Source: Armatimonadota bacterium
Lineage (GTDB): Bacteria; Armatimonadota; Fimbriimonadia; Fimbriimonadales; Fimbriimonadaceae
NCBI GenBank assembly: GCA_027451905.1
Contig: DAIDHV010000001.1
Location: forward strand, 38,667-102,666
Reading direction: 5' to 3'
Length of the DNA: 64,000 bases
Position 1 is the stretch's first letter. Each line of letters begins with the position of its first letter. Position numbers and translations under genes: made by a program. The notes under the pieces are model-generated. The model did not search any database and was not told the origin of the DNA. It saw nothing but the letters and a program-made list of their open reading frames with translations. Of the stretch, positions 17,717 to 27,584 are shown in pieces.

Positions 17717-18495
17717 GTTTAGACGCGGCTTCCATGTTTGTGCTGTTTGCCGTATTTGTACGGTGCTCGGCGATGTTTTTGTCATCTCCGTTCTTTTCTG
17801 CAACCACCATTCCAGTCCAGATTCGAGTTTTCACCGCTCTAAGTTTTGCAGGAGCCTTGGCTATTATCGTCAAGCCAAACATGGGTCCGATGCCAACCAG
17901 TCTGATCGGACTTGGTTCAGTCATGATCGTTAATGCATTGGTTGGGCTGCTGATTGGCAGCCTGATGCACCTTATGGTCTTTACTGCCCAAATGGCGGGC
18001 AGCATTCTGGACCTGGAAATTGGATTAAGTGCAAGCCAAGTCTTGAACCCAATTCAGGGAATAAGCGTCACGGTGCTGTCCCAGTTTAAGTACATGCTTG
18101 CCACGATCGTGTTCTTGATCTCGAATGCCCACCATTTTTTGATCATAGCTTTAGTGGATTCTTTTGCAAAAGGCTCGCCGCTCAATACCGTCAATTTATC
18201 GGTTTTAGAACCTGGAATTGTCTCGTTACTTGGCCATAGCATGGTCATTGCCATCCAAATAGCAGCTCCGACCATGGCAGTCTCCATCGTTGTTGATGCC
18301 TCCTTGGGGCTGATCAACCGAGCGGTACCTCAAATGCAGGCCCTGCAAGTTGGAATGCCGGCCAAGCTAGCAGCTGGCATTTTTGCGGTCAGCCTAAGCA
18401 TCCCCGTACTTGTGTATGGAGTGACCCGTGGCACGGCCCAAGCCTTTAACTATCTGGAGCACGTGAGCGTGGCGTCTGCAGGACCAAGAAAGTGA
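17713..18495 (+). CDS. fliR: flagellar export gate protein FliR
   Basis: A 260-residue membrane protein, last component of the FliPQR pore. It has about six hydrophobic segments. FliR-type features include MFLSSPFFSATTIPVQIRVF near the N-terminus and QMAGSILDLEIGLS mid-protein. It starts in the fliQ stop and precedes flhB by 39 bp. Confidence 0.93.
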   Translation: MSLDAASMFVLFAVFVRCSAMFLSSPFFSATTIPVQIRVFTALSFAGALAIIVKPNMGPMPTSLIGLGSVMIVNALVGLLIGSLMHLMVFTAQMAGSILDLEIGLSASQVLNPIQGISVTVLSQFKYMLATIVFLISNAHHFLIIALVDSFAKGSPLNTVNLSVLEPGIVSLLGHSMVIAIQIAAPTMAVSIVVDASLGLINRAVPQMQALQVGMPAKLAAGIFAVSLSIPVLVYGVTRGTAQAFNYLEHVSVASAGPRK

Positions 18496-18534
18496 GCCCT
18501 TACTCTTTTCGAACCCGGTTAAGGAGCAACGACA

Positions 18535-19617
18535 ATGCCTGAAGCAGGAGCCCAGGAACGAACCGAAGAAGCCACACCAAGGAAAAGGCAACAAGCCCGA
18601 AAAAAAGGCACGGTTGCTAGGTCTATGGATTTAACAAGTTCACTTGCTATGCTGGTTGGACTTTTGTTAATGCCATCTGCCTTAAACGACCTTCAAATGG
18701 GAGCCGAAACTTCGATCAAGGCCGGTTTAGGAACATTGCCAACTTCCGCATCGTTGGGAGAAATTGGTCGGCAGTTTTCTTTGTGCATCACGCCAAACCT
18801 CAAAGGGTTGGGAATCTTGATGGCTTCGCTCACCTTTGTTGGAATCGGCGTTTCCGTGGCCCAAGTAGGGTTTGTTTTGAGCGGCGAAGCCCTTACACCC
18901 CAGTTCAATCGCTTGAACCCAATCGAAGGCTTTAAGAGGCTCTTTTCAAGAAATGCTTGGTTCGAGGCGGTAAAGGCCCTCCTAAAAAGCGGACTCATTG
19001 CCCTGTTGGCTTATTCTGCCATCATGGGAGCCTGGCCTCGACTGATGGCGCTTGGCTACGTCCCTCTTCAAAGCGGCATCATTGTTGCCTCCCAAGCCGT
19101 GAGAGGCATGGCCTTTAAAATTGTCGCCGTATGGCTTGCTCTTGCAGGGCTAGATTACTTTTTCCAAAGGAAGAGGATCGACCGAGAACTGAGGATGTCC
19201 AAGCAAGAAATCAAGGAGGAAATGAAGGAGCACGATCAGAATCCTGAAGTGAAAATGGCACAAGCCCGACGCCGCCGTCAGCTAGCAAGAAAAAGCCTGA
19301 TGCAAGCGATCAGAGACGCCGATGTTGTGATTACAAACCCAACTCACTATGCGGTTGCCATTGAATATGACGCCGACAAATCCACCGTGCCGATCATTGT
19401 TGCCAAAGGAGCCGATGCCCTTGCCGCAAAAATCAGAGAACTTGCGGCTGCTAACGACGTGCCTATCATCCCTAACCCTCCCCTCACTCGCGCCCTTTAT
19501 CACCAATGCGATATCGGTGATGTGGTTCCCAAAGAGCTGTTTCAGCCAGTTGCCGAAATCCTTGCCTACGTCTACAAAACCCTTCATCGAGTTCGCAAGG
19601 GCAAGCCTGCCGCTTAA
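18535..19617 (+). CDS. flhB: flagellar export switch protein FlhB
   Basis: A 360-residue substrate-specificity switch of the export apparatus. It has a basic N-terminus (ERTEEATPRKRQQARKKG), four transmembrane helices, and a C-terminal cytoplasmic domain that cuts itself at Asn268-Pro269 in ITNPTHYAVAIEY. The start is supported by AAGGAG about 8 nt upstream. It closes the export block; flhA and flhF are not in the window. Confidence 0.96.
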   Translation: MPEAGAQERTEEATPRKRQQARKKGTVARSMDLTSSLAMLVGLLLMPSALNDLQMGAETSIKAGLGTLPTSASLGEIGRQFSLCITPNLKGLGILMASLTFVGIGVSVAQVGFVLSGEALTPQFNRLNPIEGFKRLFSRNAWFEAVKALLKSGLIALLAYSAIMGAWPRLMALGYVPLQSGIIVASQAVRGMAFKIVAVWLALAGLDYFFQRKRIDRELRMSKQEIKEEMKEHDQNPEVKMAQARRRRQLARKSLMQAIRDADVVITNPTHYAVAIEYDADKSTVPIIVAKGADALAAKIRELAAANDVPIIPNPPLTRALYHQCDIGDVVPKELFQPVAEILAYVYKTLHRVRKGKPAA

Positions 19618-19678
19618 AACTTTCCTCTCTGGGCAATATCCCCGAAGAAGCGCACGGATTCTTCGGTAACCTTAGCCA

Positions 19679-20695
19679 GTGACGAAGGGATTCAAAAGGT
19701 CACTTGCAGCCCGCTCTTCTCTAGAGGGCAGTTGGAAGTCTCCTCTGTGGCTGAGTGACGATTCCCCTGAATCTGATGTTGTCCTGAGTACCCGCGTGAG
19801 GGTGATGAGGAACCTTCAGGGATTTCCCTTTCCTCATAAAGCTTCTCCCGACCAATTGTTAGAGGTTGCTCGGCGAATCAATGCGGTTGCTTCCTTCATC
19901 GAGCCAAAGCTGGTTCCGATCAAGTTTTTATCTTTTCGGGAGCGAGATTCTCTTGTGAGCTCAAGGTTGATTTCTCCCGAATTCTTGTGGCAAGAACCTG
20001 GCCGTGTGGTGTACCTCGATGAAGCTCGATCGATAAGCGTCATGGTGAATGAAGAAGACCATCTGAGGCTGCAGGTTCTACTTGGAGGCTGGCAACTTGA
20101 TCAGGCGGAGGAAACGATGAAGGTTCTTTTAAGGTCCTTCCAAAACCTAGACTTTTGCAAATTGGAGAGATTTGGCTGGTTAGCCGCTTCACCTTCCAAT
20201 GCAGGCTTTGGGATTCGACACAGTGCTATGGTTCACCTCATCGGGTTGGCTCATTCCGGAAAGATTGCAAGCGTGCTCCAGGCCATCCAAGGCCAATGCC
20301 TTAGCGCTCGAGGAGCCTTTGGAGAAAGCAGCCGCGCCATCGGAGCCTTTGTGCAGGTCAGCGACACTTCAAACGACCTCTCGTTGTTTTCGGGGGCGTG
20401 CGAATACCTTAAGCACGAAGAGCGAAGCGCGAGGCAAGCCATCGATCCCAAAACGGTGCAGACCCTAGTCGAGAACGCCTTTCAATTCATTCAAACTCAT
20501 TCGGCAATGACCCTCTCGGACGCGCTGCGAACTCTTGCCTATCTTCGGCTTGGAATCCACAGCCATCAACAAGTGACCTCGATCCAATCTCGAAAAATTG
20601 ATGAAATGATTGCAAGAATTGAAATGGGAGACATGGACTCAAAATCAGCAGCCGAACAAAGGGCAAAGATGCTGAAAAAAGCCTTATCTCTGTAG
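19679..20695 (+). CDS. mcsB: McsB-like ATP:guanido phosphotransferase (protein-arginine kinase family)
   Basis: A 338-residue member of the guanido kinase superfamily closest in layout to McsB, which phosphorylates arginines to mark proteins for ClpCP. Seen are the nucleotide-binding STRVRVMRNLQGFPFP (residues 37-52), the catalytic loop VNEEDHLRLQV (123-133), and SNAGFGIRHSAMVHL (173-187). The near-invariant Cys of the SCPTN motif is Ser171 here (AASPSN), and GTG reads GFG. The start is GTG at 19679, 61 bp after flhB. No mcsA, clpC or ctsR is adjacent, so partner and role are open. Confidence 0.8.
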   Translation: MTKGFKRSLAARSSLEGSWKSPLWLSDDSPESDVVLSTRVRVMRNLQGFPFPHKASPDQLLEVARRINAVASFIEPKLVPIKFLSFRERDSLVSSRLISPEFLWQEPGRVVYLDEARSISVMVNEEDHLRLQVLLGGWQLDQAEETMKVLLRSFQNLDFCKLERFGWLAASPSNAGFGIRHSAMVHLIGLAHSGKIASVLQAIQGQCLSARGAFGESSRAIGAFVQVSDTSNDLSLFSGACEYLKHEERSARQAIDPKTVQTLVENAFQFIQTHSAMTLSDALRTLAYLRLGIHSHQQVTSIQSRKIDEMIARIEMGDMDSKSAAEQRAKMLKKALSL

Positions 20696-20818
20696 TTTTT
20701 TGGCGAATGTTTCGACCACAAATTACAGATTAGGAGCAAAGCAAGGAAGCGAGCAAAGACGGATGAAATAGCCAAAATGCATCCAATTTTCAGACTTTTT
20801 TTCATTTTTTTGCCCCCC

Positions 20819-20848
20819 TTGACATTCTTTATATAGTAGATCAATAAT
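20819..20848 (+). promoter_or_regulatory. sigma-70 promoter of nrdR-nrdJ
   Basis: TTGACA at 20819-20824 and AATAAT at 20843-20848, spacer 18 bp. The region is AT-rich and lies 30-60 bp before nrdR. Both proposed NrdR boxes overlap or flank it, as expected for repression. Confidence 0.6.
20824..20839 (+). promoter_or_regulatory. NrdR box 1 (upstream)
   Basis: This 16-bp site runs from A20824 to G20839, with the core CTTTATATAGT. It matches the NrdR consensus acaCwAtATaTwGtgt at 10-11 of 16 positions, with one mismatch among the most conserved bases. It starts 32 bp upstream of box 2, the usual pair spacing. Confidence 0.6.
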
Positions 20849-20855
20849 ATGTAGG

Positions 20856-20871
20856 CCACTACATGTAGTAG
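20856..20871 (+). promoter_or_regulatory. NrdR box 2 (downstream)
   Basis: This site is CCACTACATGTAGTAG and contains the perfect palindrome CTACATGTAG. Every strongly conserved position of the NrdR consensus is matched. It ends 8 bp before the nrdR start codon and would block transcription together with box 1. Confidence 0.7.
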
Positions 20872-20879
20872 TTTCTGCC

Positions 20880-21359
20880 ATGAAATGCCCTTTTTGCGGT
20901 CACCTCGAACATAAGGTTCTAGATTCTCGAATCGCACGCAACTTTACCGCCGTGCGGCGAAGGCGTGAGTGCCTGAATTGCGAGCGAAGATTCACAACCT
21001 TCGAAGAGGTCGAAGTTGCCCGCCTTTTTGTGGTCAAGCGGGACGGCAGCCGCGAAGAATTTTCGGCAGATAAGCTTGTCAAGTCCATGTCTATTGCTTG
21101 CCGAAAGCGAGATATTAGCCTCGACATCCTTAAAGATGTTGCTATTAAAATCGAGCGCCAATTTCAACAAGAATCCGAGGGAGAAGTCTCGAGCCTTGAA
21201 ATTGGAGAGCAAGTGCTAAAAGAGCTTTTCCGCTTAGATACGGTTGCCTACGTTCGATTTGCAAGCGTCTATAAGGAATTTGAAACCGTCTCTGACTTTG
21301 ATTCCATTCTCGCCAGGGTTCGAAAAGAACCCTCCATTCCTCTTGCCGAAACCTTTTAA
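20880..21359 (+). CDS. nrdR: transcriptional repressor NrdR
   Basis: A 159-residue repressor of ribonucleotide reductase genes. The zinc ribbon has Cys3-x2-Cys6 and Cys31-x2-Cys34; an ATP-cone domain (residues ~49-139) senses ATP/dATP. Length and motifs are standard. It is followed 24 bp later by nrdJ, with no terminator between, so one transcript is likely. Two NrdR-box-like sites lie just upstream, suggesting autorepression of both genes. Confidence 0.97.
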   Translation: MKCPFCGHLEHKVLDSRIARNFTAVRRRRECLNCERRFTTFEEVEVARLFVVKRDGSREEFSADKLVKSMSIACRKRDISLDILKDVAIKIERQFQQESEGEVSSLEIGEQVLKELFRLDTVAYVRFASVYKEFETVSDFDSILARVRKEPSIPLAETF

Positions 21360-21383
21360 ATACTGTACAATCGTCTACATAAA

Positions 21384-24300
21384 ATGAAAATCAATCGCTA
21401 CTTCACCAAGGACGGGCACGGCCCATTTTCTGAAATCAACTTTATCCCTCGCAAAAGCGAAATCAAGAATCCAGATGGATCGGTGGTTTTTTCGATGGAC
21501 GGGGTTATGGTGCCCGAAGCGTGGTCGCAGGTAGCAGTAGACATCCTTGCCCAAAAGTACTTCCGTAAAGCCGGCGTTCCTTTGGCAGATGGCACCACTG
21601 GCGCCGAAACTGATTCTCGACAGGTTTTTCACCGACTGGCCGGCTGCTGGAAACATTGGGGACAAGAGTTTGGTTATTTTGATGCAGAGGCAGATGGCAA
21701 TGCATTTTATGACGAACTTAGCTACATGCTTGCCAAGCAAATTGCGGCTCCAAATTCTCCCCAATGGTTCAATACGGGGCTCCATTTTGCCTACGGAATT
21801 ACCGGGACCCCTCAGGGCCACTACTATGTAGATCCTAAAACGGAGGAGCTTGAAAGGTCCAAAAATTCTTACGAGCGCCCTCAGCCTCATGCTTGCTTTA
21901 TCTTAAGCGTAGAAGATGACTTGGTCAACCCTGGCGGAATCATGGACCTGTGGACGCGGGAGGCCCGAATCTTTAAGTATGGGTCTGGAGTCGGCACCAA
22001 CTTCTCTAGGATCAGGGCCGAAAACGAAAGGCTAAGCGGAGGGGGAAAATCAAGCGGTCTTATGAGCTTTTTGCGAGTCGGTGATCGAAGCGCAGGAGCC
22101 ATCAAGTCGGGCGGTACCACGAGGCGGGCCGCAAAAATGGTTTGTTTGGATTTGGACCACCCCGATATTGAAGAGTTTGTCAATTGGAAAGTCAAAGAAG
22201 AGCAAAAGGTTGCTGCTTTGGTCACCGGTTCCATTACAAACCAAACCAAGCTAAACGCAATCATGAAGGCTTGCCATCAACACGAAGGAGGCTGTGATCT
22301 CAGAAAGAATCCAGAGCTGGCAGCAGCTGTGGCAAGTGCCAAATCCGCAAACGTACCTCTCAATTACATTCAAAGAGTCATTCAATTTGCGGGCCAGGGA
22401 TATACCGCCATCGAAATTCCGGTTTACGACACCGGTTATGAATCGGAAGCCTATATGACGGTTTCTGGCCAAAACTCTAACAACTCGGTGAGGGTTCCTC
22501 AGAGATTTTTTGAAGCCCTACAAAAGGGAGAGCCTTGGCCACTCACGGCGCGGACCGATGGCAGGGTCATTGAAACCGTTGATGCCAAAGAACTATGGGA
22601 CCAAATTTGTGAGGCTGCGTGGAATTCAGCCGATCCTGGTATTCAGTTCGACACTACAATCAACGATTGGCACACGTGCCCAGCCGCGGGCAGAATCAAC
22701 GCCAGCAATCCTTGTTCCGAATATATGTTTTTGGATGATACGGCTTGCAACCTTGCCAGCATCAATCTAATCCAATTTTACAATCCGGAAACTGGTCACT
22801 TTGATATTGAAGGCTATCGGCATGCGGTGCGACTTTGGACGGTCGTGCTGGAAATTTCGGTGTTAATGGCTCAGTTTCCGTCACCCTCCATTGCCAAGCG
22901 AAGTTATGACTACCGAACCCTCGGCCTTGGTTACGCAAATCTTGGCGCTTTGCTTATGCAAATGGGTGTGCCCTACAACAGCAACGAGGGATTTGCAATC
23001 GCGGGAGCCTTAACCGCCATATTAGGGGGAGACAGTTATGCGACTTCCGCGGAAATGGCAAAAGAGCAGGGTCCTTTTCCGGACTTTGCTGCCAATAAAG
23101 ATTCCATGTTGCGCGTGATGCGAAATCATCGCCGGGCGGCTTACGGAGCCAAGCCTGCAGAATACGAAGATCTTTCCGTATTGCCGGTTGCCATCAATGC
23201 CGACGATTGCCCTCCTGAAATGCTCAAAGCTGCCCATGATGCCTGGGATACTGCCCTGTCTTTAGGCGAAAAACATGGATATCGAAACGCACAAGCCACC
23301 GTCATTGCACCAACCGGAACCATTGGCCTGATCATGGACTGCGACACAACCGGTATCGAGCCAGACTTTGCCCTCGTCAAGTTCAAAAAGCTCTCTGGTG
23401 GTGGGTACTTCAAGATCATCAATCAATCCATTCCTCCTGCGCTGCGGAAGCTGGGTTACTCATCCGAGCAAATTGAAGATATCGTTAATTACGCGATCGG
23501 AAGAAAATCCTTAAAGCAAGCCCCCTTTGTGAACCATGACTCGCTTCGAGAAAAAGGGTTTACGGACGAAGTTCTAGCCAAATTAGAAGCCGTCCTCGAA
23601 AATGCTTTTCATATTCGGTTTGCTTTTAATCAGTACAATCTTGGGTTGGATTTTTGCAAGCAAGAGTTGGGTTTTACCGACAGCCAACTCAATGACTTTA
23701 GCTTTGACATGCTTCAGAGCCTAGGCTTTTCTTCCGACGAAATCGAATCGGCCAATGAGTACGTTTGCGGAACTATGACCATTGAAGGCGCGCCCTGGCT
23801 GAAAGATGAGCATCTTCCCGTCTTTGACTGTGCCAACCGATGCGGTAGCAAAGGCAGGCGCTTTATTTCGGCAGAGGGGCACATTCGCATGATGGCAGCA
23901 GCTCAACCATTCCTCTCCGGCGCTATCTCGAAGACGATAAATCTCCCCAACGAGGCGACGGTTGAAGACGTCAATGATGCCTATTTGCTCAGTTGGAAAC
24001 TTGGAGTCAAGGCCAACGCTTTGTACCGAGACGGAAGCAAGCTGTCTCAACCACTCAATGCGTCCACTAGTGATTCTGCCACCGCGATCTTGGAAGCGGA
24101 GATGTTGGCAGGCAGCCTCGATGCACCATCCGTCAGCCAGTCCATTATTGAAGAAGCGGCTACAAAACTTGTCTATCGGTACATTTCAAGGCGCAGGGTT
24201 ATGCCCGCCAGAAGGCGAGGATACACCCAGAAAGCGCGGGTTGGAGGCCACAAAGTCTATCTAAGGACCGGCGAGTTTGAAGATGGTAGCCTCGGCGAAA

Positions 24301-25019
24301 TCTTTGTGGATATGCACCGAGAAGGCGCTGCCTTTCGATCTCTGATGAACTGCTTTGCAATTGCCGTTTCCCTTGGGTTGCAATACGGTGTGCCTTTAGA
24401 AGAGTTTGTTGAAGCCTTTACTTGGACTCGTTTTGAGCCCAATGGGATTGTGGCTGGACACGAAAACATCAAGATGTCGACTTCGGTCATTGACTACATC
24501 TTTAGAGAACTTGCACTTAGCTATTTGGGAAGAAGTGATCTTGTCCAAGTGAAGCCAGAAGACCTTAGAAATGACACAGTTGGCAACCCAATCGTTGATG
24601 AATCCTTTGATGATGAAGAAGAGCTCGGTGAGGTTGATCATGTGCCAGGCCAAGCTTACGAAGATCACGGCAGCCGCGGATTCGAGCGTGGGGTTGACGC
24701 TCAGGCTCCCCTGCCTTTTGAAGGTAACGCCAAGGCAACCGGCAGTCCTACAGAAACCCTAACATTGAACCAAAGAGGCCAGGCCTCTCAGTATGCAGAA
24801 AGAGTGGTTAGTGGACATGGGTCAAACGGAAGGGCACTGATGGAAGTTGTTGGCAAAACCGCTCCCGCTGGAACCGATGAAGTGGCTATGAAGATCAAAG
24901 AAGCGAGGCTGAAGGGGTACGAAGGCGATCCCTGCAGTAATTGCGGTGCCTTCACCTTGGTTAGAAATGGTGTGTGCCTGAAGTGCCAAACTTGCGGCGA
25001 AACCAGCGGCTGTTCATAA
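21384..25019 (+). CDS. nrdJ: adenosylcobalamin-dependent (class II) ribonucleotide reductase
   Basis: A 1211-residue enzyme that reduces ribonucleotides to deoxyribonucleotides through a B12-derived thiyl radical, needing no oxygen. Family signatures in order: [66 protein letters not shown] and [26 protein letters not shown]-type region follows (residues ~940-1050), then a C-terminal four-Cys ribbon (CSNCGAF ... CLKCQTCG). A TACAAT lies 12 nt before the ATG, so a second, internal promoter is possible. No cobalamin riboswitch is visible. Confidence 0.97.
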   Translation: MKINRYFTKDGHGPFSEINFIPRKSEIKNPDGSVVFSMDGVMVPEAWSQVAVDILAQKYFRKAGVPLADGTTGAETDSRQVFHRLAGCWKHWGQEFGYFDAEADGNAFYDELSYMLAKQIAAPNSPQWFNTGLHFAYGITGTPQGHYYVDPKTEELERSKNSYERPQPHACFILSVEDDLVNPGGIMDLWTREARIFKYGSGVGTNFSRIRAENERLSGGGKSSGLMSFLRVGDRSAGAIKSGGTTRRAAKMVCLDLDHPDIEEFVNWKVKEEQKVAALVTGSITNQTKLNAIMKACHQHEGGCDLRKNPELAAAVASAKSANVPLNYIQRVIQFAGQGYTAIEIPVYDTGYESEAYMTVSGQNSNNSVRVPQRFFEALQKGEPWPLTARTDGRVIETVDAKELWDQICEAAWNSADPGIQFDTTINDWHTCPAAGRINASNPCSEYMFLDDTACNLASINLIQFYNPETGHFDIEGYRHAVRLWTVVLEISVLMAQFPSPSIAKRSYDYRTLGLGYANLGALLMQMGVPYNSNEGFAIAGALTAILGGDSYATSAEMAKEQGPFPDFAANKDSMLRVMRNHRRAAYGAKPAEYEDLSVLPVAINADDCPPEMLKAAHDAWDTALSLGEKHGYRNAQATVIAPTGTIGLIMDCDTTGIEPDFALVKFKKLSGGGYFKIINQSIPPALRKLGYSSEQIEDIVNYAIGRKSLKQAPFVNHDSLREKGFTDEVLAKLEAVLENAFHIRFAFNQYNLGLDFCKQELGFTDSQLNDFSFDMLQSLGFSSDEIESANEYVCGTMTIEGAPWLKDEHLPVFDCANRCGSKGRRFISAEGHIRMMAAAQPFLSGAISKTINLPNEATVEDVNDAYLLSWKLGVKANALYRDGSKLSQPLNASTSDSATAILEAEMLAGSLDAPSVSQSIIEEAATKLVYRYISRRRVMPARRRGYTQKARVGGHKVYLRTGEFEDGSLGEIFVDMHREGAAFRSLMNCFAIAVSLGLQYGVPLEEFVEAFTWTRFEPNGIVAGHENIKMSTSVIDYIFRELALSYLGRSDLVQVKPEDLRNDTVGNPIVDESFDDEEELGEVDHVPGQAYEDHGSRGFERGVDAQAPLPFEGNAKATGSPTETLTLNQRGQASQYAERVVSGHGSNGRALMEVVGKTAPAGTDEVAMKIKEARLKGYEGDPCSNCGAFTLVRNGVCLKCQTCGETSGCS

Positions 25020-25044
25020 GCCGTTGTTCGGACCTAACAACCTC

Positions 25045-25077
25045 GCGGGTGCAGCCTCGTAAAAGGGCTGCACCCGC
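25045..25077. terminator. strong stem-loop after nrdJ
   Basis: GCGGGTGCAGCC at 25045-25056 pairs perfectly with GGCTGCACCCGC at 25066-25077 across a 9-nt loop, 26 bp after the nrdJ stop. It lies between convergent genes. There is no T-run after the stem on either strand, so it may end transcripts with help or simply protect 3' ends. Confidence 0.55.
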
Positions 25078-25143
25078 AACAAGAAGCGGCTTTCTTACTC
25101 TGTAGTGTTCAGCAAATTCCTCTCACAGCTGCATTAGAGCCAG

Positions 25144-26454
25144 TTAGTCATTTGCGGATAGAGCTTCTTCCTGTTTGGCTTGTTTGAAATAGGTTGCTAA
25201 AGATGAATCACTCATCTGAGCTACAAACCTCACTAAAAACACAAAGCATAGAGCGGCAAGCCCCGCTAGAACACCAAAGTAATAGGCTGCAAACGCGGTG
25301 GGAATGATAAGTACAAGCTGATACATGTACCGAAAGCCAAGCTGAAAATGGTCTTTTCTGCCGAAATGATGGGGCAAACTATACCAAAGAAAAAGAGGGG
25401 TCAGCAATACTAAAACAGCGGCAATAGTAAAGACACCGGTTTGAGATAAAGTTAGCTTTCCAATATCTCCATGCATAATTCCATACCTAGCAAAACCCGA
25501 AATCAAGACTAACCCAGCCCCATAGGGAAAGTGCAGGTACATCCAAGCCGTAAAGGCATGCATCGTGTTTTTGTCATCCATGCCTCGGGGATCTGCTCCG
25601 CCGACTGCTTCAAAGTAGTCCCACCAGGTTGCAAGTGCCACAAAAAACGTCAAGGCACCTAAAGTTAGGGTCATAAAGTCTAGCTTTTGAGAGGCCAGTG
25701 CATTGACTTGAGTCACGAAAATATCGCTGATCATGATCAAGATCAGCAGACCAAACCTCTCCGGGATATGAGAAGAATGAACCTTGATGTATTGGTTGTG
25801 TTTAACGAGGAGTTGGGGCGTCATCAAATCAATTCCCATGGCTAATGCCCAGACTCCATACCGATAAGGTTCAGGAACAAAAACTGAAGCAACCCATAGC
25901 AACATGGCAATCGAAAATCCATAGGCAGTTCCCATGCAATAGGCCCACGCTTTGGGGATATATTGGGCGGTGCGCACATACTGGATGATAAGGATGAGGC
26001 GGCACATTGCGTAAGAAATAGCAAAAAACTTAGAACCAACCGAAAGGGATTGGGCACCGTAGATGGCCATCCCTCCAACGCATCCCATCTGAGCGATTGC
26101 AAAAAACGTCTGCCAAATATCATTGGCATCAAACCGCGTTGAATAAAAGGTTTGGCCAATCCAAGACCATAAAATGGGAACAAGCAAAACCAAAAAATGG
26201 GCTAGGGCCCAAAAGTCATAGGATCGGGCCAGTTCCACTGCAAGATTGCCAACCGCTCCCGCAAATGCAAGGTCAAACAGAGACTCCAGCCAAGTGCTGT
26301 GCCGCTCACCCTCATTCAGTGGATCTCTCAGAGCGGGAAGATGTACATAATGCTTTTTCCAAGCCTCCCTGCGCGCAGAAGCGTCAATTCGGGGCCTTAA
26401 CCGAACCTTAGGTGTTTTCGGCGCCTTGTTTGTCTTCCGTTCCAATGGTGACAT
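25144..26454 (-). CDS. ltrA: low-temperature-requirement A (LtrA) family membrane protein
   Basis: About 436 residues with some eleven hydrophobic segments. LtrA-family features include STWLESLFDLAFAGAV at the start of the membrane part, WSWIGQTFYSTRFDANDI, and HIPERFGLLILIMISDIFV, where the family usually has an ERFGLL motif followed by a Gly-Glu pair. The biochemical function of the family is unknown; it was named from a Listeria cold-growth mutant. I start at the Met at 26454 (MSPLERK), preferring it to a TTG at 26514. Single gene, divergent from the cyclophilin gene across a structured intergenic region. Confidence 0.82.
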   Translation of the reverse strand: MSPLERKTNKAPKTPKVRLRPRIDASARREAWKKHYVHLPALRDPLNEGERHSTWLESLFDLAFAGAVGNLAVELARSYDFWALAHFLVLLVPILWSWIGQTFYSTRFDANDIWQTFFAIAQMGCVGGMAIYGAQSLSVGSKFFAISYAMCRLILIIQYVRTAQYIPKAWAYCMGTAYGFSIAMLLWVASVFVPEPYRYGVWALAMGIDLMTPQLLVKHNQYIKVHSSHIPERFGLLILIMISDIFVTQVNALASQKLDFMTLTLGALTFFVALATWWDYFEAVGGADPRGMDDKNTMHAFTAWMYLHFPYGAGLVLISGFARYGIMHGDIGKLTLSQTGVFTIAAVLVLLTPLFLWYSLPHHFGRKDHFQLGFRYMYQLVLIIPTAFAAYYFGVLAGLAALCFVFLVRFVAQMSDSSLATYFKQAKQEEALSAND

Positions 26455-26521
26455 TTTACGAGAATTCAATCTAGGGGGGTGTTGAACAACTGCCGATCCA
26501 TGGCAATTGTTCAAGTGAACC

Positions 26522-26638
26522 GTCTGATTTGCGCTGAAATCAGACAGTTACCGACGATGTTCAGGTTCAAAAAACCTTCACATCGTGTCCAGGCTCCTGC
26601 CAGGTTAGGTTGGTTTTGAGTTCCTCAAAACTCACCTA
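26522..26638. other. three consecutive hairpins in the ltrA/cyclophilin intergenic region
   Basis: Hairpin 1: GTCTGATTT (26522-26530) with AAATCAGAC (26537-26545), 6-nt loop. Hairpin 2: outer ACGATGT/ACATCGT (26554-26560, 26580-26586), a symmetrical TC/TC internal loop, inner AGGTT/AACCT, 5-nt loop. Hairpin 3: outer TAGGT/ACCTA (26606-26610, 26634-26638), a TG/TC internal loop, inner GTTTTGAG/CTCAAAAC, 3-nt loop. I know no riboswitch with this layout. It could be a leader RNA for either divergent gene or an independent small RNA. Confidence 0.5.
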
Positions 26639-26735
26639 GGAGTCCGCCACGCAACGATTGGCTCGCCTCAAGGGACACTCTCTTTGCCTTGAACTTCTTT
26701 TCAATGTGTAATGTTGGGTTAAATGAAAAGACTCC

Positions 26736-27584
26736 ATGAAAATGCAAGTTGCAACCAAACCCTACTTGATGTCATTGGCTTTATTGGCAGTTATCGCTGC
26801 CAGCCTCGCCGGATGTGACTCCAAGGTGCCTCAATCCACAATCCCTTCTTCGGACCTCAGTTCAGGGGCGATGTCGACGGCAAGTGCTGAGACAAGTTCA
26901 ACCACTGGCTCAACCGCCGGAGACGCCGGTACAACCACCGGGGCCACAGGCTCCTCCGCATCATCAACCACTGGGTCATCCAGTCCAACCACAACCTCTC
27001 AAAGTAACAGCAAATTGAAACCACCTACAGCCGCCGAAGCCGCCGCAATTGATCCTAACGAAATCGCCACTCTTAAAACTAATCTCGGAACCATTGTGAT
27101 CCGGTTTTTCAAAGATAAAGCCCCTATCACGGTTGCAAACTTCATTCAGTTGGCCAAAGACGGCTTTTATGACAAAACTAAGTTCCATCGAGTCATCCCT
27201 GGGTTTATGATCCAAGGTGGAGACCCAAACAGTAAGGGGACAGACCGATCGATAATGGGTCAAGGCGGACCAGGTTACTCAATACCTGCCGAATTTAATG
27301 ATGTGGACTTCAAGCGAGGAATTGTGGGAATGGCGCGATCTAGCGATCCCAATTCTGGAGGCAGTCAGTTCTTTATCATGCAAGCTGACGGTCCATTCTT
27401 AAACAAACAGTACACCGCTTTTGGCCAGGTCATTACCGGACTCGATGTGGTTGACAAGATTGCCAACCTCAAGCGCGATGGAAACGATAACCCGTTGGAC
27501 TCCAATCCTGCCATTCTGGAAAAAGTGACGTTAAGCAAGGGTGACCCTAAAACTTTTCCCGTGATCCCGATCATAAAGTCCTAG
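26736..27584 (+). CDS. lipoprotein cyclophilin-type peptidyl-prolyl isomerase
   Basis: A 282-residue exported protein-folding enzyme. The N-terminal signal peptide ends in a lipobox, LAGC (Cys27), so it is probably anchored to a membrane. A Ser/Thr/Gly-rich linker of about 75 residues follows, then a cyclophilin domain (residues ~112-275) with NFIQLAKDGFYDKTKFHRVI, GFMIQGGDP, GMARS and SGGSQFFIM, retaining the catalytic Arg of FHRVI. It is monocistronic. Confidence 0.93.
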   Translation: MKMQVATKPYLMSLALLAVIAASLAGCDSKVPQSTIPSSDLSSGAMSTASAETSSTTGSTAGDAGTTTGATGSSASSTTGSSSPTTTSQSNSKLKPPTAAEAAAIDPNEIATLKTNLGTIVIRFFKDKAPITVANFIQLAKDGFYDKTKFHRVIPGFMIQGGDPNSKGTDRSIMGQGGPGYSIPAEFNDVDFKRGIVGMARSSDPNSGGSQFFIMQADGPFLNKQYTAFGQVITGLDVVDKIANLKRDGNDNPLDSNPAILEKVTLSKGDPKTFPVIPIIKS

